Shown piece by piece: positions 1 through 15,000 of a stretch of DNA of 64,000 nucleotides. The notes beneath the pieces are model-generated. The model did not search any database. It was not told the origin of the DNA and saw nothing but the letters and a program-made list of their open reading frames with translations. The position numbers and the translations under genes are program-made. Positions within the stretch are counted from its first letter, which is position 1; each line of letters starts with the position of its first letter. The stretch is from Nymphaea colorata (lineage: Eukaryota; Streptophyta; Magnoliopsida; Nymphaeales; Nymphaeaceae). Location: positions 3,295,503 through 3,359,502 of the forward strand of contig NC_045143.1 of the NCBI RefSeq assembly GCF_008831285.2. The letters run 5' to 3'.

Positions 1-86
1 CTTCTCAGGGATGTGTGTGTGTATAATGGTTTTCTTAGTTTAAGTTAGTTCTGTCTTTGATTTGATGGAAGTAATGATACATGCAG
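1..86 (+). other. End of a GRV2 intron at the window edge
   Basis: The first 86 bases read as intron and end in the acceptor ATGCAG before the first visible coding exon at 87. That exon opens in phase 0 with residues KMRITAVG, which aligns to the inside of GRV2 rather than to its start, so the gene continues upstream of the window. Confidence 0.85.
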
Positions 87-3000
87 AAAATGAGGATTAC
101 TGCTGTGGGAGTTGAACTTATTGATGGACAAAATGGAGACTTGCATTGGTGTCTGGACTTTAGGGACATGGATTCGCCTGCCGTTATACTTTTGTCTGAT
201 GCATATGGGAAGAAAAGTGTTGAAGCTGCAGCTTTTGTTCTGTGTCCTCTTTATGGTAGAAAGTGGAAAGCTTTTACAGCAGTGTCAAGCACCACAAATA
301 CTGCGATTGTATCAAGTTTGGTAAGTTTCAGTCAGGCACATTTCCTGCTATCTGCTTGTGCTATTCCAAATCTACATTTATTCATTTTCGTGCATCCACT
401 TGGCTTTGGTGGAGGATACTTTAGCTGATTTATCCACCTCTTTTCGGCTGATGATTTTTCTTGTTTAATGCAGACAAAGACTGCAAAATCCATGGTCGGG
501 TTAGCGTTGGTTGTTGACACTTCTCAGACGTTGACGACTGCGGAGTTCCTTAAAAGAAGAGGTATGCTTTGCAATTTAGACATAAATAATAGTTTCCATC
601 TTTATCTAAAAAATGGTCCTTTTCATGATTAGAACCTACTTACCAGTTTTTGCAGTCTGATTTTCTGATTCTATTGCCTCCATTTTGTGGTTTCTAGCTT
701 CTCTTTTATAAAAAGTTGGTCTACAAGGACATGTGTTGTTTTCCCAGGACTAACTGGGTTCCAGGAGATTGGTGGCACCTTGATTATCACAGTAATGATT
801 AATGTACATGTTCTTTGCTTCATTGTAGTGTTTCATGTTATTTCTGCAGTTAGTGATGCCATAGAATAATAGATCATGCCTCAGTCCTTTGCTTCTTGCT
901 ACTCCATGAAATTAAGTTGATAATTGATCTCCTGCCCAATCTAGTTTCAACGAGAACTAGAAGATTGTCTCTTTTTGTATCTAATACCATCATTCAATGT
1001 GCTTTGTCATTACCTTAGGGTGTGTTTCATAGCTTCCATATGCTCATCCCATGGTTATGCATGAGCTGCACCACTTAATTTGTAACATATGACAAGTCAT
1101 GACAAGTGGCACCTTGTGAATCGTTCGTCAAGTTGATTGGATGTTCATAATTGGTTCACATATCCTCATGGTCTACATTCATGGGATGAAATTCATAATA
1201 GAAACAGTGTTCTTTATTACTAAAGTTCAGTGCAATACGAACACCCACCTCTTTAGCAGCAGGTATTGAAATTCTTTATCATTCGATTTAGTGTATGTTG
1301 TTAAATAAGTAAACTACAGTAAGCATTTCCAATGGTTTTGATCAATCAAAGAGAACCTAAAATTCTACAATACATTTTCATTTTCTGAAAGTGAGATCTA
1401 AGAGAAATGCATCCTGAAGAACATATTTCTGTCTTTAGTACAAAAATTTTCAACAGATGTCTTTTTACTTCCTATGATGTTAAATAATTGGTTTGCCAGT
1501 TGCGAGGTTTTCAGTTTTCTTGATCATGGCCTTTCCTTAATTCTTTGGTGGCTTTGGATCTAAAACTGCATATGAACTGAATCCTTGAACGCATGGACAA
1601 TCCCACAGGTATGAAATGATGCATAATCTCACATCATCTTCCCAATATTTGTGTTTTAGATCCAGATTTTGAGAATTTAGATATGTGAAAAAAGAATAGT
1701 GATCTTGGTTATTCTGGTCTAAGAATCAATGCAGAGCCTTCTGTTTTCAGAGTTCATTAAGGAAAAATTTGGCGCATAAGAATGCAATGGTATTTCCTAT
1801 GTTTAGCCTTTTCTCTATGGCTGGTGATCCATTTTGTTGAGGTACACATGTTGACATTTGTACACCTATAGCACATTCTTTTGATAATTATGCAATATCA
1901 TTTGTTACTGGGGTGTACTTGATCTACAACTTAAGATCGCACTTTAGTTATTTTGCTTGAGATAGTTAATGTGCTTTATAACTTCTGATTTGCATGTATC
2001 TCTTTTGTTGAATGCAGCTAAAGAAGCAGTTGGAGCTGAAGAAACTCCTTGGGGTGGTTGGTCTGTAACCAGGTTGCGATCTGCTGCTCATGGAACATCA
2101 AACATCATGGGATTAAGTCTAGGAATTGGGCCTAAGGGAGGGCTTGGTGAACATGGTGATGCTGTGTCGAGGCAACTTATTCTCACAAAGGCTTCTCTTG
2201 TCGAAAGACGACCAGAGAACTATGAGGTTAGCTCCTAATAAAATTTATTCTTGGTCACTTGCAGAAACCAATTTGGAAAATCTTGGGTTGCTTACGTTAT
2301 ATGGTTTTAACTGTATTTTCTTGAAAATCCAATTGGTTGAGTTGCCAATGTTATTCATCACTTTATACATTTGTGTAGTTCCTATCAAAATCATTTTCGT
2401 GGGACAGATTCTGTTTGATGCTAAGCAGTAACAGTTTCATGGTCATTAGTTGGATGCTAAATTGACCTTTTGAACTATTAATATAACTGTGTCCTCAGTC
2501 ACAGCTAGTGCTTATATTTTGACAATATCACATGGTTATTGTGAAAATGAAGAAATTTTTTTTTATTGGGAACATATCGTGAACTTTTGAAAAATATTTC
2601 CAAAATAAATTTCTCGTTACGATATCACTGTACTATTATGAAAAAATATTGAGTGTCATACCTCCTTTCATCTGCATGTCTTGAAATTTTAAAATTTTTG
2701 AATTTTATTTTGAATATTAAAACTTGTTTAGACTTTGTCTAATTTTTATTTTTTTATGTTTTGTTGATATATTGCCCCTTGGTATGGCATTATGACTATT
2801 TGAGTTGCATAGCTAACTTTTGGTGCTTATGGCTATTTAGTTGTTACCATGTTACTTGTTTGTTATCATTTATCACTTATTTGGTAACTGTTATGCAACG
2901 TGCATTTTGCTTGTTTAATTAACAAATTCTGACTCATTTAGTCATTGATCTTTACATTTTTGTATGACTTTTTAAAGATTAAAAAAAAAACTAATTTTGT

Positions 3001-6000
3001 GATTTTGTTTGAAAATTCCTGTAAGTTTCCAAGGAAAATAACCTTGCCAAAAATTAGCCGAGGGACACCCTGCTGATGAGAGAGAATTAGTGAACTGCAA
3101 CCATGTTTTGTTTTTTGTATATGTGATTTGTTACCAAAATCATTTTGGTGGGATAGGTTCCATGTGATGGTTAGCAGTAACAGTTTCATAATTATTGGGT
3201 GGACGAATAAGCTTCTTATCTGTTGTGTTGGAAAAGAAGTAGATGTTATTAACCATGGAGGAAACAAAGTTGGAGGGTTTCTTTTTTCAGCTTTGATAGT
3301 TTGATTTGTTTAGTTACTTTGAGATCAAAACAATAAAATATATAGTCATACAAGAAAATAGATCTCCTATTTTGTCTATGTTTATTGTGGAGCTATCAAC
3401 AGTTCAACACCAAGTCTGGGCCACCAGGTGGTGTGACTTTGCACTTTACAATTCCTGTTTGTTTGCCCTTTCTTTTTCTTTTACCTTTTTGCTTTAACCC
3501 CCATTCAGTTAAATTGGTACTCCAGGCTAGGTAATAGAAACCTTTTGAAATTTGCCATAGTTTAAGACTGGACTTTTTACTTTACAGGCTGTCATTGTTC
3601 GACCTTTATCTGCTATCAGTTCTCTTGTCCGGTTTGCGGAAGAGCCACAGATGTTTGCTATTGAGTTCAATGATGGTTGTCCTACCCATGTAAGTCGTGG
3701 TTCTTATTATTTTGGTTGATTAATGCTACTAGCATCTAATCCTTCTATGGCTGACAATTCCAGGTGTATGCTAGTACCTCACGGGATAGCCTGCTTGCTG
3801 CTGTTCGGGATGTTCTACAAACAGAAGTAGGTAGATACATTTCTTTAGACACGTTTTGCAATAGCTTATGGCGTCTCTTTATAAATAGTAAACTGCAGAC
3901 TGTTTGAGTGTTAAAAATAAAAATAAAATATATTAAAAATTAGTTAAGGTTTGAGGCATGGCATTCTTGAATCAGCCATGGAAGCAAATCTCATGGCCAC
4001 CAATTTGATTCAAATTGGCCGATTCAGGCCGAATTTTGTCCAAGAAGTTATTGATGTCTTTTTTCTGAGAGTTTTTTCATACAGGTCAATAATATATTGT
4101 TAATGATTTTGATGGTTCCTATAACGTTGCTGTGCAAATTATTCAGGGACAAACGTCAGTGCCTTTATTGCCTAGATTAACAATGCCTGGTCACTGCATT
4201 GACCCTCCTTGTGGGAGAGCCTATATTCAGCCATTAACAGGTGGACCACCGCGCTCTGCTCCTGATATGGAAGTTGCCTCCATGCATTTGAAACATTTAG
4301 CTACAGCTGCCAAGGATGCTGTAGCTGAAGGTGGCTCTGTTCCAGGTTCAAGAGCAAAGTTATGGCGTCGTATAAGGGAGTTTAATGCTTGCATATCATA
4401 TACTGGAGTTCCACCTAATATGGATGTTCCTGAAGTTGCTTTGATGGCTCTGATTACTATGTTGCCAGCAACACCTAATCTTCCACCTGACTCCCCCCCT
4501 CCACCGCCACCTTCTCCCAAAGCAGCTGCTACTATTATAGGTTTCATCTCATGTTTGCGCAGGTTACTGGCTTCAAGAAATGCAGCATCACATGTGATGT
4601 CATTTCCTGCTGCCGTGGGGAGAATAATGGGACTTCTGAGAAATGGTTCAGAGGGTGTTGCTGCTGAGGCAGCGGGCCTTATTGCTGTCCTCATTGGTGG
4701 TGGACCTGGAGGAACTAATGTCCTGACAGATTCTAAGGGTGAACGCCATGCAATATTCATGCATGCAAAGTCCGTGCTTTTCGGGCATCAAATTTATGTC
4801 ACCATTCTTGTAAATAGGTTGAAACCTTTTTCAGTTTCTCCATTGTTGTCTATGGCTGTTGTGGAAGTACTGGAGGCAATGCTTTGTGAACCTAATGGGG
4901 AGACCACTCAATATACAACATTTGTTGAGTTGTTGCGACAAGTTGCAGGTCTGCGCCGGCGCTTATTTGCTTTGTTTGGGCATCCTGCTGAAAGTGTTAG
5001 AGAAACAGTTGCTGTGATTATGCGTACTATTGCAGAAGAAGATGCCATTGCAGCGGAGTCAATGCGTGAGGCTGCATTGAGAGATGGTGCTCTGGTGAGA
5101 CACCTAGTGCATGCATTTTTTCTTCCTGCTGGTGAACGTCGTGAAGTCAGTCGACAACTTGTAGCCTTGTGGGCAGATTCTTATCAACCTGCTCTTGATT
5201 TGTTATCAAGAGTTCTTCCTCCTGGACTCGTGGCATACTTGCACACTCGGTATGATGGAACATTGCTAGAAGATGGGCAAATTCCTGTTGATCAAGATGT
5301 GCCTTCATCTGGGAGAAGACAAAGGCGCATACTTCAACAGAGAAGGACTAGGGGAGCTAGAGGCATGCCTTTTCATGAAAATGCTTCTGCCAATAATGTT
5401 GAAATTGGTGATACTACAAGGAACATGATTCTTTCTGGTTCTAGACTGACAGAAAGCATTCAGGATTCTAGCGTTGAGGGGCAACCTGGGCTGGCTTCAG
5501 CTGCTCAGGCTTCTATACCTTCAAGCCAAAACATGGTTAGTGAAAATCCTTCTGCTTCATATATGGCTCCAAGCAGTGATAATATGGTGCCGCCTTCAAC
5601 TATGCCCATGCCTAATGGACAACAAGTATTAGATTCAACTCTTTCCAGTTCTGTTGAATCGGACGGAAATACAGCTGCTTCTGTAAATCCTGGTGTGCCT
5701 GCTCCTGCGCAGGTAGTTGTGGAGAATACACCTGTGGGATCTGGCAGATTGCTTTGTAACTGGCCTGAATTTTGGAGAGAGTTTAGTCTGGATCACAACC
5801 GTGCTGATCTGATCTGGAATGAGAGAACACGGCAAGAGTTAAGGGAAGCTCTGCAAACAGAGGTTCACACTTTGGATGTTGAGAAGGAAAGAACTGAAGA
5901 TATCACTCCAGGAAGCACGGTGGTAGAGGCAATGTCTGGGCAAGATAATGCATCTAGAATATCTTGGAATTACACCGAGTTTTCTGTTCGTTATCCTAGT

Positions 6001-9000
6001 CTATTTAAGGAGGTTTGTGTAGGTCAATACTATTTGCGGCTGTTGCTTGATAGTGGAAGCAGTGGCCGGGCACAAGATTTCCCTTTGCGAGATCCGGTTG
6101 CATTCTTTAGGGCATTGTACCATCGTTTTCTCTGTGATGCTGATGAGGGACTCACTGTAGATGGAACTGTTCCTGATGAGTTGGGCTCATCTGATGACTG
6201 GTGTGACATGGGCCGTTTAGATGGTTTTGGGGGAGGTGGAGGGTCTTCTGTTCGAGAGCTTTGTGCAAGAGCTATGGCGATTGTGTATGAGCAGCATTAC
6301 AAAGTGATTGGTGGTTTTGATGGGACTGCTCATGTGACTGTTTTGTTGGACAGGACTGATGATCGGGCCTTAAGACATCGTCTGCTGCTGCTATTGAAGG
6401 TAAATTGATAATGAATTTGGGCCTGCTGCTATCGGATGTGACCTATCCTTGATAATGCTGATCTGATCTGTGAACCATCATACAAGATGTAGTGTTTGGT
6501 TATTTTACATGATTTGGTGGGGCAGTCAACATCTTAAGTGGGTGCATATCTAGTCCCTTTTTTCTTTTTGTTTGACTCGAGAAAAGCTAATAAATTAGTG
6601 AAATATTATTTGAGTGTTATATCCATTTTCTTGTTTTTCACATTTGTGCCTTGAATCGTTACTTGAGCAGGTTTTGATGAAGGTTCTTCCTAATGTTGAA
6701 GCATGCGTGTTGGTAGGGGGTTGTGTGTTGGCTGTGGATCTTCTAACTGTAGCCCATGAAGCATCTGAAAGGATAGCGATTCCTTTACAATCAAATCTAT
6801 TAGCAGCTACTGCTTTTATGGAACCCCTTAAGGAGTGGCTGTATATTGGCAAGGATGGTGTGCAAGTGGGACCCATGGAGAAAGATGCAATAAGGAGGGC
6901 TTGGTCGAAAAAGAATATTGATTGGACTTCCAAGTGTTGGGCATCAAGCATGACAGATTGGAAGAGATTGAGAGACATCCGCGAGCTGCGATGGGCATTG
7001 GCACTACGTCTTCCAGTTCTTACGCCAACACAGGTATAAACAACCTTACACTTAGTTAGATCTTTGTCAGCCAAGTAGTGTGATTTTGCAATTGAAGTCT
7101 TGCACCATATTATGACTTGTATTGTAGCTCTCTTTTTCTGTTTTCTTTGCTTTCTGTATACACAATGTGGACTTGTTATAGCAATGAGATATCACCATAA
7201 AAGAAGGATGAGCTGATTATAATCACAGAAGGGAAAACAAAAGCTAACATGAAATCTAGAAAGTGAGCAGGAGCAGTAGAAGAGTTAAGGCCAGATGACT
7301 CGGATCAATTTAAGTAACATCCTTCCCCTTTGCCCGATGGGTTTGGTGCACCTGGTTGGGCCAGCGGCTGGTAGGCAGCCAGTTGCTAGTTCACATCTCA
7401 AAGGTGCCTGCCCTTGCGGAAGCTGACACATGCCAGGACCATGGGGATGGGGATGGCCTTTGGGGTTTTACGCCCTAGGTGAGTGCCAATGTCTCTCAAT
7501 CTGGGATGGTTTCCCCCAAGGAAGAAAAGAAAAAAAGCAGCGAAGTCCCTCAACCCGGGGTGGTTCCCCCAAGGAAAAAAAAATGACGTTATACCACATG
7601 CTCTTATGTCTTTTATCTCCTGTTGAGAACTATTCTCTTTTTCACCAATTAAACAAGCAAAGAAAATTCAACATTATCTTTGTTGTGCTCTTGCAACGCT
7701 TCTAAGAATGACAGAACTGTCCTGAAATCCTGTGACATTGGTAGAGCTTTAAGAGGGTTAAACAAATGTCCTGTTTATGGGCTGCCCTTGTGTCACTAGA
7801 ACAATGTGGAAAACCTAGTTTCTATATATTTTTTTTCCAAAAAACTAGTTTGGATGCTAAAACAGGTTCTGGACGTGGTTTTAGCATCTTCCACGTAATA
7901 TTTTTGCATCTAAGAGACAATAGGTTTTGACTTGAGTCTTGAATACAAGAAAACGAACTGTTTTTTTTGTCTTCGTTGAATGTGAGGCCCTATAAGATTG
8001 TTGATGAAACAGAAGAATCTTAGTTGTTTCATAAACTTTAATTGGTTGAAAGAATAAAGTTTTCATTTAAATCTCATGCGCACACACACAAACACACAGA
8101 GACACACATACACCCATAGACATATATGTACATGCACAATTACAGACAAAAGCAAAACAACACATTGTGACATCCCATGTATAGGAATGACTTGAGAATA
8201 ATTTCACACTGAGAACTTAGTTGAATGGGTGGAATGTAGCATCGTGAATAATGGAATGAATTGAGAGTATTTTTTAACTATAAACAAAATTGTAGAAAAT
8301 GGTACTCATTTACTCAGTCCTCCTTACTACAATATGGGTAGATTTGATTCACCGGACCTTCTGCTTGGGTCAATTTTGGGTCCATTGTTAACATACACAA
8401 TGAATTGGAAAGTGTCCCCTCTAACCATGGACGCTTGGAGCTATGGCTTAAAAACAGCTGGAAATAGTGATGGAGAATCTCAATAAAGGTGGATATGTTT
8501 CTTCATGTTGGTCCTTCTCTTTCGATGAATAGATAGGCCTGGATATTCATACAACTTTGTAATTGTTTTTAACTAAAGGCACCTAACACCTATAGACATG
8601 CTGATTTGTTCCGCATGCATTTGGACATTTAAATACTCACCTTTCCTCACTCACTCATACGGTGCACATGAAATTTAGTTGTAGCTAGCAAGTGCATTAT
8701 ATCTTTAGATTCATCTAGGACCACATGAAAATACCATCCATCTTCAGTGTCTGGTTTTATTGCTTGATGTTGTTGATATTGTAGATACTGGATGGTCATT
8801 CTTAATCTTGTTATGCCTTGTGTGGCAGAGGTAACTTTGTTTACAGCGGTAAAGAGTGCTTTCAAGGACTTTAGTGATGCCGTCTACTTCCATTTTGTGC
8901 TATAATAGTTGCCTAGTTGATTTTTTCTACAGTGACTAAAATTTGTCATTCTTAGGTAGGGGAGGCTGCATTGTCAATTCTACACAGCATGGTCTCTGCA

Positions 9001-12000
9001 CACTCTGATCTGGATGATGCTGGAGAAATTGTAACTCCAACTCCTCGAGTGAAAAGGATTTTGTCAAGTGCTCGTTGTCTTCCTCATGTTGCACAGGTAT
9101 AATGTGGATTAGCAATTTGAATTTTATGGTTAGTGAATTGGTGGATTTGAAGAATTGGATGTTTGCTTGCTTTTGTTCTGTCCTGTTATAAGTTCCCACT
9201 TCTTGGAAATTGTGATTTTCTATTAGGGTTCTAAATGAGTGGAGTCCGGACTCCACATAAAGGTTTGTTTTCTTTTGTTATCCAGATCAACCTGTGGCCC
9301 CATCTCTGATGGATTTAGCATAAGGTTTGTTGCTCAGTAATGGATTTCATTTAGTAAACATTTGAGGAACTATAGTTCATATTTAGTAGTCTTGAAATCT
9401 TTCAGCAAGGAGATACAGGACAGTAAAAGGTACAATTTTGGAAAAAACACATTTATTTGTAGATGAACTTAAGACTCACACAAATATCTGCCAGGCCAAG
9501 AAGTTGAAATATCCAAAATATTACTTATTCAGGTCAGGCAATGTCACATGAACTGGTGTGAATTATATCCCTTGGTTGCAACAGCAAGTAATATTTCTTA
9601 CATTGACTGCGTGATATGACATGATATGCAAGTGATGTTTTTGGAGCTGTTAGTTATTGCTGCAATCTGCACTGGTCTTATCAAGTTCATGATCTGTCAT
9701 GAGCCCTACCTGCATGGTTGTGGAGCAAAATTGCTGAAATTTTTATCAGTATATGGGGAAAGAGCAAAAAAAAAAAAAAGAGCTTAGGAATTGCCTTATT
9801 TCACTTAGTAAGATTTGCTTACTTTACCTTTCTGTTGCTTTGGAATTTTATTTGCCGAGAGAAACAGGTAATTTTAGTACTTGAGGATACTAAATTCATG
9901 TGCATTTCAGGAAGATGGAAAATGAATTCTGGCTGGTTGTCATGCTTGGGTGGGTAAGAAAACACAAAAACCTGAGCCGCGAAGCTTGTTCTGCTGGTAG
10001 TAATGCATGTATCTTTGTGCAATTTCTTTTGTAGCTAGTGGTGCTATTAGCTGTCCATGGTCTAGGATATCTTTGTATTGGTTTTGATTTGTATTGTCAT
10101 AGCTGTCAGAACTATTTCAGTTGTCCTAGACTCCTATATGAATCCTTGAGCTATTTTAGTAGTTCGTTGTAGTTTCTTTTTTTGTGGGAGAAACATTTGA
10201 ACGCTCTGATTATAAAAAACTTTGTTATAAGTGGCTTGTTACCTCATGATTTCAATGTTTTAACTTTTTTTCTTGCTTCAGTCTATTCTTTCTGGTGAAC
10301 CAAGTATCGTTGATGGGGCAGCTGCTTTGCTTAAGTCCATTGTAACTCGGAACCCAAAAGCTATGATGCGGCTGTATAGTACTGGCGTCTTTTACTTTGC
10401 TCTATCATATCCTGGTTCCAATCTCCTTTCTATTGCACAACTATTTGCCGTTACACATGTGCATCAAGCTTTCCATGGTGGTGAGGAGGCTGCAGTTTCA
10501 TCATCACTACCTCTAGCAAAACGAAGCGTTCTTGGTGGACTCTTGCCTGAATCATTGTTATATGTTCTTGACCGAAGTGGACCAGCTGCATTTGCAGCAG
10601 CAATGGTATCTGATTCTGACACTCCAGAGATTATCTGGACGCACAAGATGAGGGCAGAGCATTTGATTCGTCAAGTGAGTGCTGTTGAATCTAGTAAAAG
10701 TACCAATTTGTTATGCTTTGGCTTCTTAGCTATATATTCAGAAGTAAATGTTATATTTATCTTGAATTACATTTGTCTTATAATGTTACCAGTTAACTTT
10801 GTCGAGTTTATTTATGGTTAATTGGCTTCATAAGAGTCTAAGAGGACACCTATTGTATCTTGAGGGATATCTGATTGAAGTGACGATCCTTGATGAAAAC
10901 AATTGACATGTCGAAGATTGAAGCAGGTCTGAAATCTGCATGGAATAAACAGTTTTGTCCCATGGGTCCATATGCTGGCATGGCTAAATTTATCTCGAAA
11001 ACATATGCTTCTGGAAAGGAAAGAATGAAGCACAAAATAGTGGAGCATCTTTTCTCTGTACTTCATTTTTTGAGGACTCCGCTTGACTCTTTCCTGATTC
11101 TTTTTCTAGGTCTTACAACATCTTGGTGATTTTCCACAAAAGCTTTCACAGCATTGTCATGCATTATATGACTATGCTCCTATGCCACCAGTGACATACC
11201 CAGAGCTACGGGATGAAATGTGGTGCCATCGCTATTACCTTCGCAACCTGTGTGATGAGATACGTTTTCCAAATTGGCCAATTGTTGAGCATGTAGAGTT
11301 TTTGCAGTCCTTGTTGGTGATGTGGCGTGAAGAATTGACTCGGCGGCCCATGGATCTGTCAGAGGAGGAAGCTTGCAAAATCCTGGAGATTCCTTTAGAT
11401 AGTGATATGTCAAGTGGCAGCACTGATAATCATATCCAGGAAACAGAAAGTGATATATACAACAAATCTAAGCAAATAGAGAACATTGATGAAGAGTGTC
11501 TTAAGCGCCAATATCGGAAACTTGCCATGCGATATCATCCTGACAAAAATCCTGAAGGGAGGGAAAAATTTCTCGCTGTGCAGAAGGCTTATGAGCGTCT
11601 TCAGGTATATCATAGCTTCACATATAAATTATTAGTGTGCTGAAGTTCTTTTTATTTTATTTGGTAATATAAACATTATGTATCCCTACTTGGTTTCCGA
11701 TGGGCTCTTGGATTCTTGTTTACTGACTTGCAGGATCAATGTGTATTGCTATCTTCGTGTATTTTTCTGTTAGGCTTGATAATGTTCTATGTGTGTCTTC
11801 ATTTTTCATCCATTTGACTTTACACTTTACGATTAACATAGATTAGCTTGAAGACATTTTTAAATTAAAAAGGCCTGCATTTTTGCTACAAGGGAGAGTA
11901 TTGTACAAAAAATCCCTTCAATAACTGGTAGATTTATGCCTTACCATAATCTATATCCTTCACTTTTTTAACCCCTGTTGGTCTCAATCTTTATTGATTA

Positions 12001-15000
12001 TTTTCACTAATTCCATAGGTTTCTTGTTGTTCTCCAAAATTACTTGGTGTACTAATGAGGTTTATCTTTTAACAAGAAACTATTAAAATAAAATTTTCTA
12101 CCAGTTTTGCGTTTCTCATTATTTTTCATCTGTTAATTTTTGACAAGTTTCCTTTTTTTTTGGTCTCTCTTCTTGGTTGCTTGTTTAAGCTAGTACGGCT
12201 GGCAAATTTTGAGGCATTAATTCCTTTTTGGAATTCCAACTGTTTGAGAGATTGGTTTCTGTATCTGAAGTTTCACTCTTGCATCTGGGATTCTGTAGGC
12301 GTTAATACATGTATCATGTTCTTGTGTGACTTCCTAGGCTACCATGCAAGGACTGCAAGGACCTCAACTTTGGAGGCTTCTGTTGTTGCTGAAGGGACAA
12401 TGCATTTTATATAGGCGATATGGTGATGTCCTGGAACCATTTAAATATGCTGGATATCCAATGCTGCTGAATGCCGTTACTGTAGACAAGGATGACAGCA
12501 ATTTTCTTTCCTCTGAAAGAGTTCCTCTCCTTGTTGCTGCATCTGAGCTTATATGGTTGACGTATGTAATGTTTCCTTCAGTCCTTGCTTTAGTGTTTAT
12601 GTTTGCGTTTTCTTTATAAACCCTTTTAGTGAAACAAAGCACTGAAACCATGTCCTAATTTTTATTTGGTAGGTGCGCATCATCTTCATTAAATGGTGAG
12701 GAGCTTGTGAGGGATGGTGGAATACCTCTTCTTGCAACCCTTCTTTCTCGCTGCATGTGTGTTGTTCAGCCTACTACTTCTGCTAGTGAACCATCTGCTG
12801 TAATTGTTGCAAATGTGATGCGCACATTTTCTGTTTTAAGTCAGTTTGAGAGTGCCAGATCTGAAATACTGAATTTTGGCGGATTGGTTGAGGATATTGT
12901 GCATTGTACAGAGCTGGAACTTGTACCAGCAGCTGTTGATGCTGCTCTTCAAACGGCTGCTCATGTTTCAGTTTCATCTGAACTGCAAGAGGCTTTGTTA
13001 AAGGCTGGTGTACTTTGGTATGTTGGAAAATCTTTAAAATTTTATTATATCAATCTTCTTATCCGAAAATGCTATTTGAGGATGTTTGTGTGACCTTTCT
13101 TATTGCTTTTTAGTTTTTATAGTTTCCTCCAATTGCATTTGTGTAACTCTAGGAATAATTTATGAATTCATCATGTGCCTCATGCATAGGAGACCTGGCT
13201 TGTTGTACATGCATTGATAAAATAACACCTTGGCTGCTTCTTCATCTGGTGCTGCTTTTTGCTTTTATGCTAGGTATGTGTTTCCATTGCTACTTCAGTA
13301 TGACTCTACTGCTGAAGAAACTGATGTAACCGAAGCACATGGAGTTGGCACTAGTGTGCAAGCAGCAAAAAATATGCATGCAGTTCGTGCAGCTGAAGCC
13401 TTATCAAGGCTGAGTGGATATTGTGGGGATAGCGGCAGTACACCACTTAATAGACCAGCAGCAGCTGTAATTAAAGCATTGCTGACTCCAAAACTTGCGG
13501 ATATGCTTAAGAGCCCGTCTCCAAGAGATCTTCTGTCAAACTTGAATGCAAATTTGGAGTCGCCTGAGGTAAACTGCAAGGATCACCATTCCAGCGTTTA
13601 TTTGTCGTTTGCCATGGATATATGGTTCCTCCTTTCGGGCTTTTGTTGTTACTGAAATCTGTGTGGTACCATTTGGGTCTTGGATGGTCTGCCTTAAGTA
13701 ATAGCACCACCTTTTAGTCTTCTTTTCCTCTTCTTATGATGCGGCCGAGCACTTTATTGATGTAGTTGACTAGATACAGACAAAATGACATACCTTGTTG
13801 TCTTTGACTGTTAACGTATGTTGTGCCAGAGGGAAGACCCGTTGATTATTTTGAAGTCCGACATTCTGCACCACATAGGATATTCCATCATCCATTATCT
13901 GGTTTTGTTCAAATGGAGCCTGCATGCTTATTTACTTACAACAGTCTCCATATAATTGTGACTTGCATTCTAGCCACAAAATCATTCCTTATCAATCAGT
14001 TTGTGTTTATTTATTCTTGTACAGCATCATGCTGAATACTTGATGTTTTGCCTCATGTTTGACAGGCACCATTAATTAAGCTCCTGTGTCTTTTTTGGTT
14101 TGTTTTTGTTAAACCTCATTATCATTTTGAATGCTCTAAAACTTTTGGGGTTAATGCATGGGTACTTGCTTACCATGTTATATGATATATCATAGTGAGT
14201 GATTGAAGCATACTCTAGATTGCTAGCTGTCCTTCTCTACACCTTTTTGGGTATGTTATACACACTATGATGCTTTCTGTTCATTCTGCTGAATGATCCA
14301 GTTATATTACTTGGGCTACAAAATGCTGCACTAATATGTGCTACATATTTTTATTGAGCCACTTGTAGATATGTAGAGTTCTGCTTACCACTGTGCCAAG
14401 GAACCACTTAATCTCTTCATGTCCTTCATGTTGAAGCTCTTTTGGAAAAGATTTAACATCATGAGATCAATGACTTTGGACTCTCGATCTGATGATATGA
14501 TCCATATACAGTAAGCTAACGACCTTAACTTCTGAACCATCATAATGAGCAGATAAATTAATTGAAAGATAACCCGCAAACCTCTTATTCTTTTTTGCAT
14601 TTCATGTTCTATTATCATAGGGAAAGAATCCGTTTGCACCTTTTGACCTGTTAAGTTGACAGAAAGCAAACATACTGTTCTTGATCAGCCTGATTAAATT
14701 GAATTGATTGGTCTATTTATGCTGAAAGACAGATTACCCATCTTTTCTTTTATCTCTGGAGAAATACGATCAGGGGAATTTCAATTATGTATCAAACTAT
14801 AGCTATTTCATGGACCCATAAGGTTCAGCACCAAACTAATCGAGGATACCTGACCTGTAAAAAGTGGCCCCAATCCTTGGGGATATGATTCTTTCTTTTT
14901 CTATTGATTATTTTCCGATCGAGATGTATGGATCCATGGATCTATGTGTCTATATAGATATTGATCCTCTTCATGGGGATTCCGTAAATATCCCATTCCA

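Noticed and set aside
4227-4760. 177-codon minus-strand open frame opposite GRV2 exon 6
   Set aside because: It is the antisense shadow of a conserved coding exon; the + strand translation matches GRV2 throughout.
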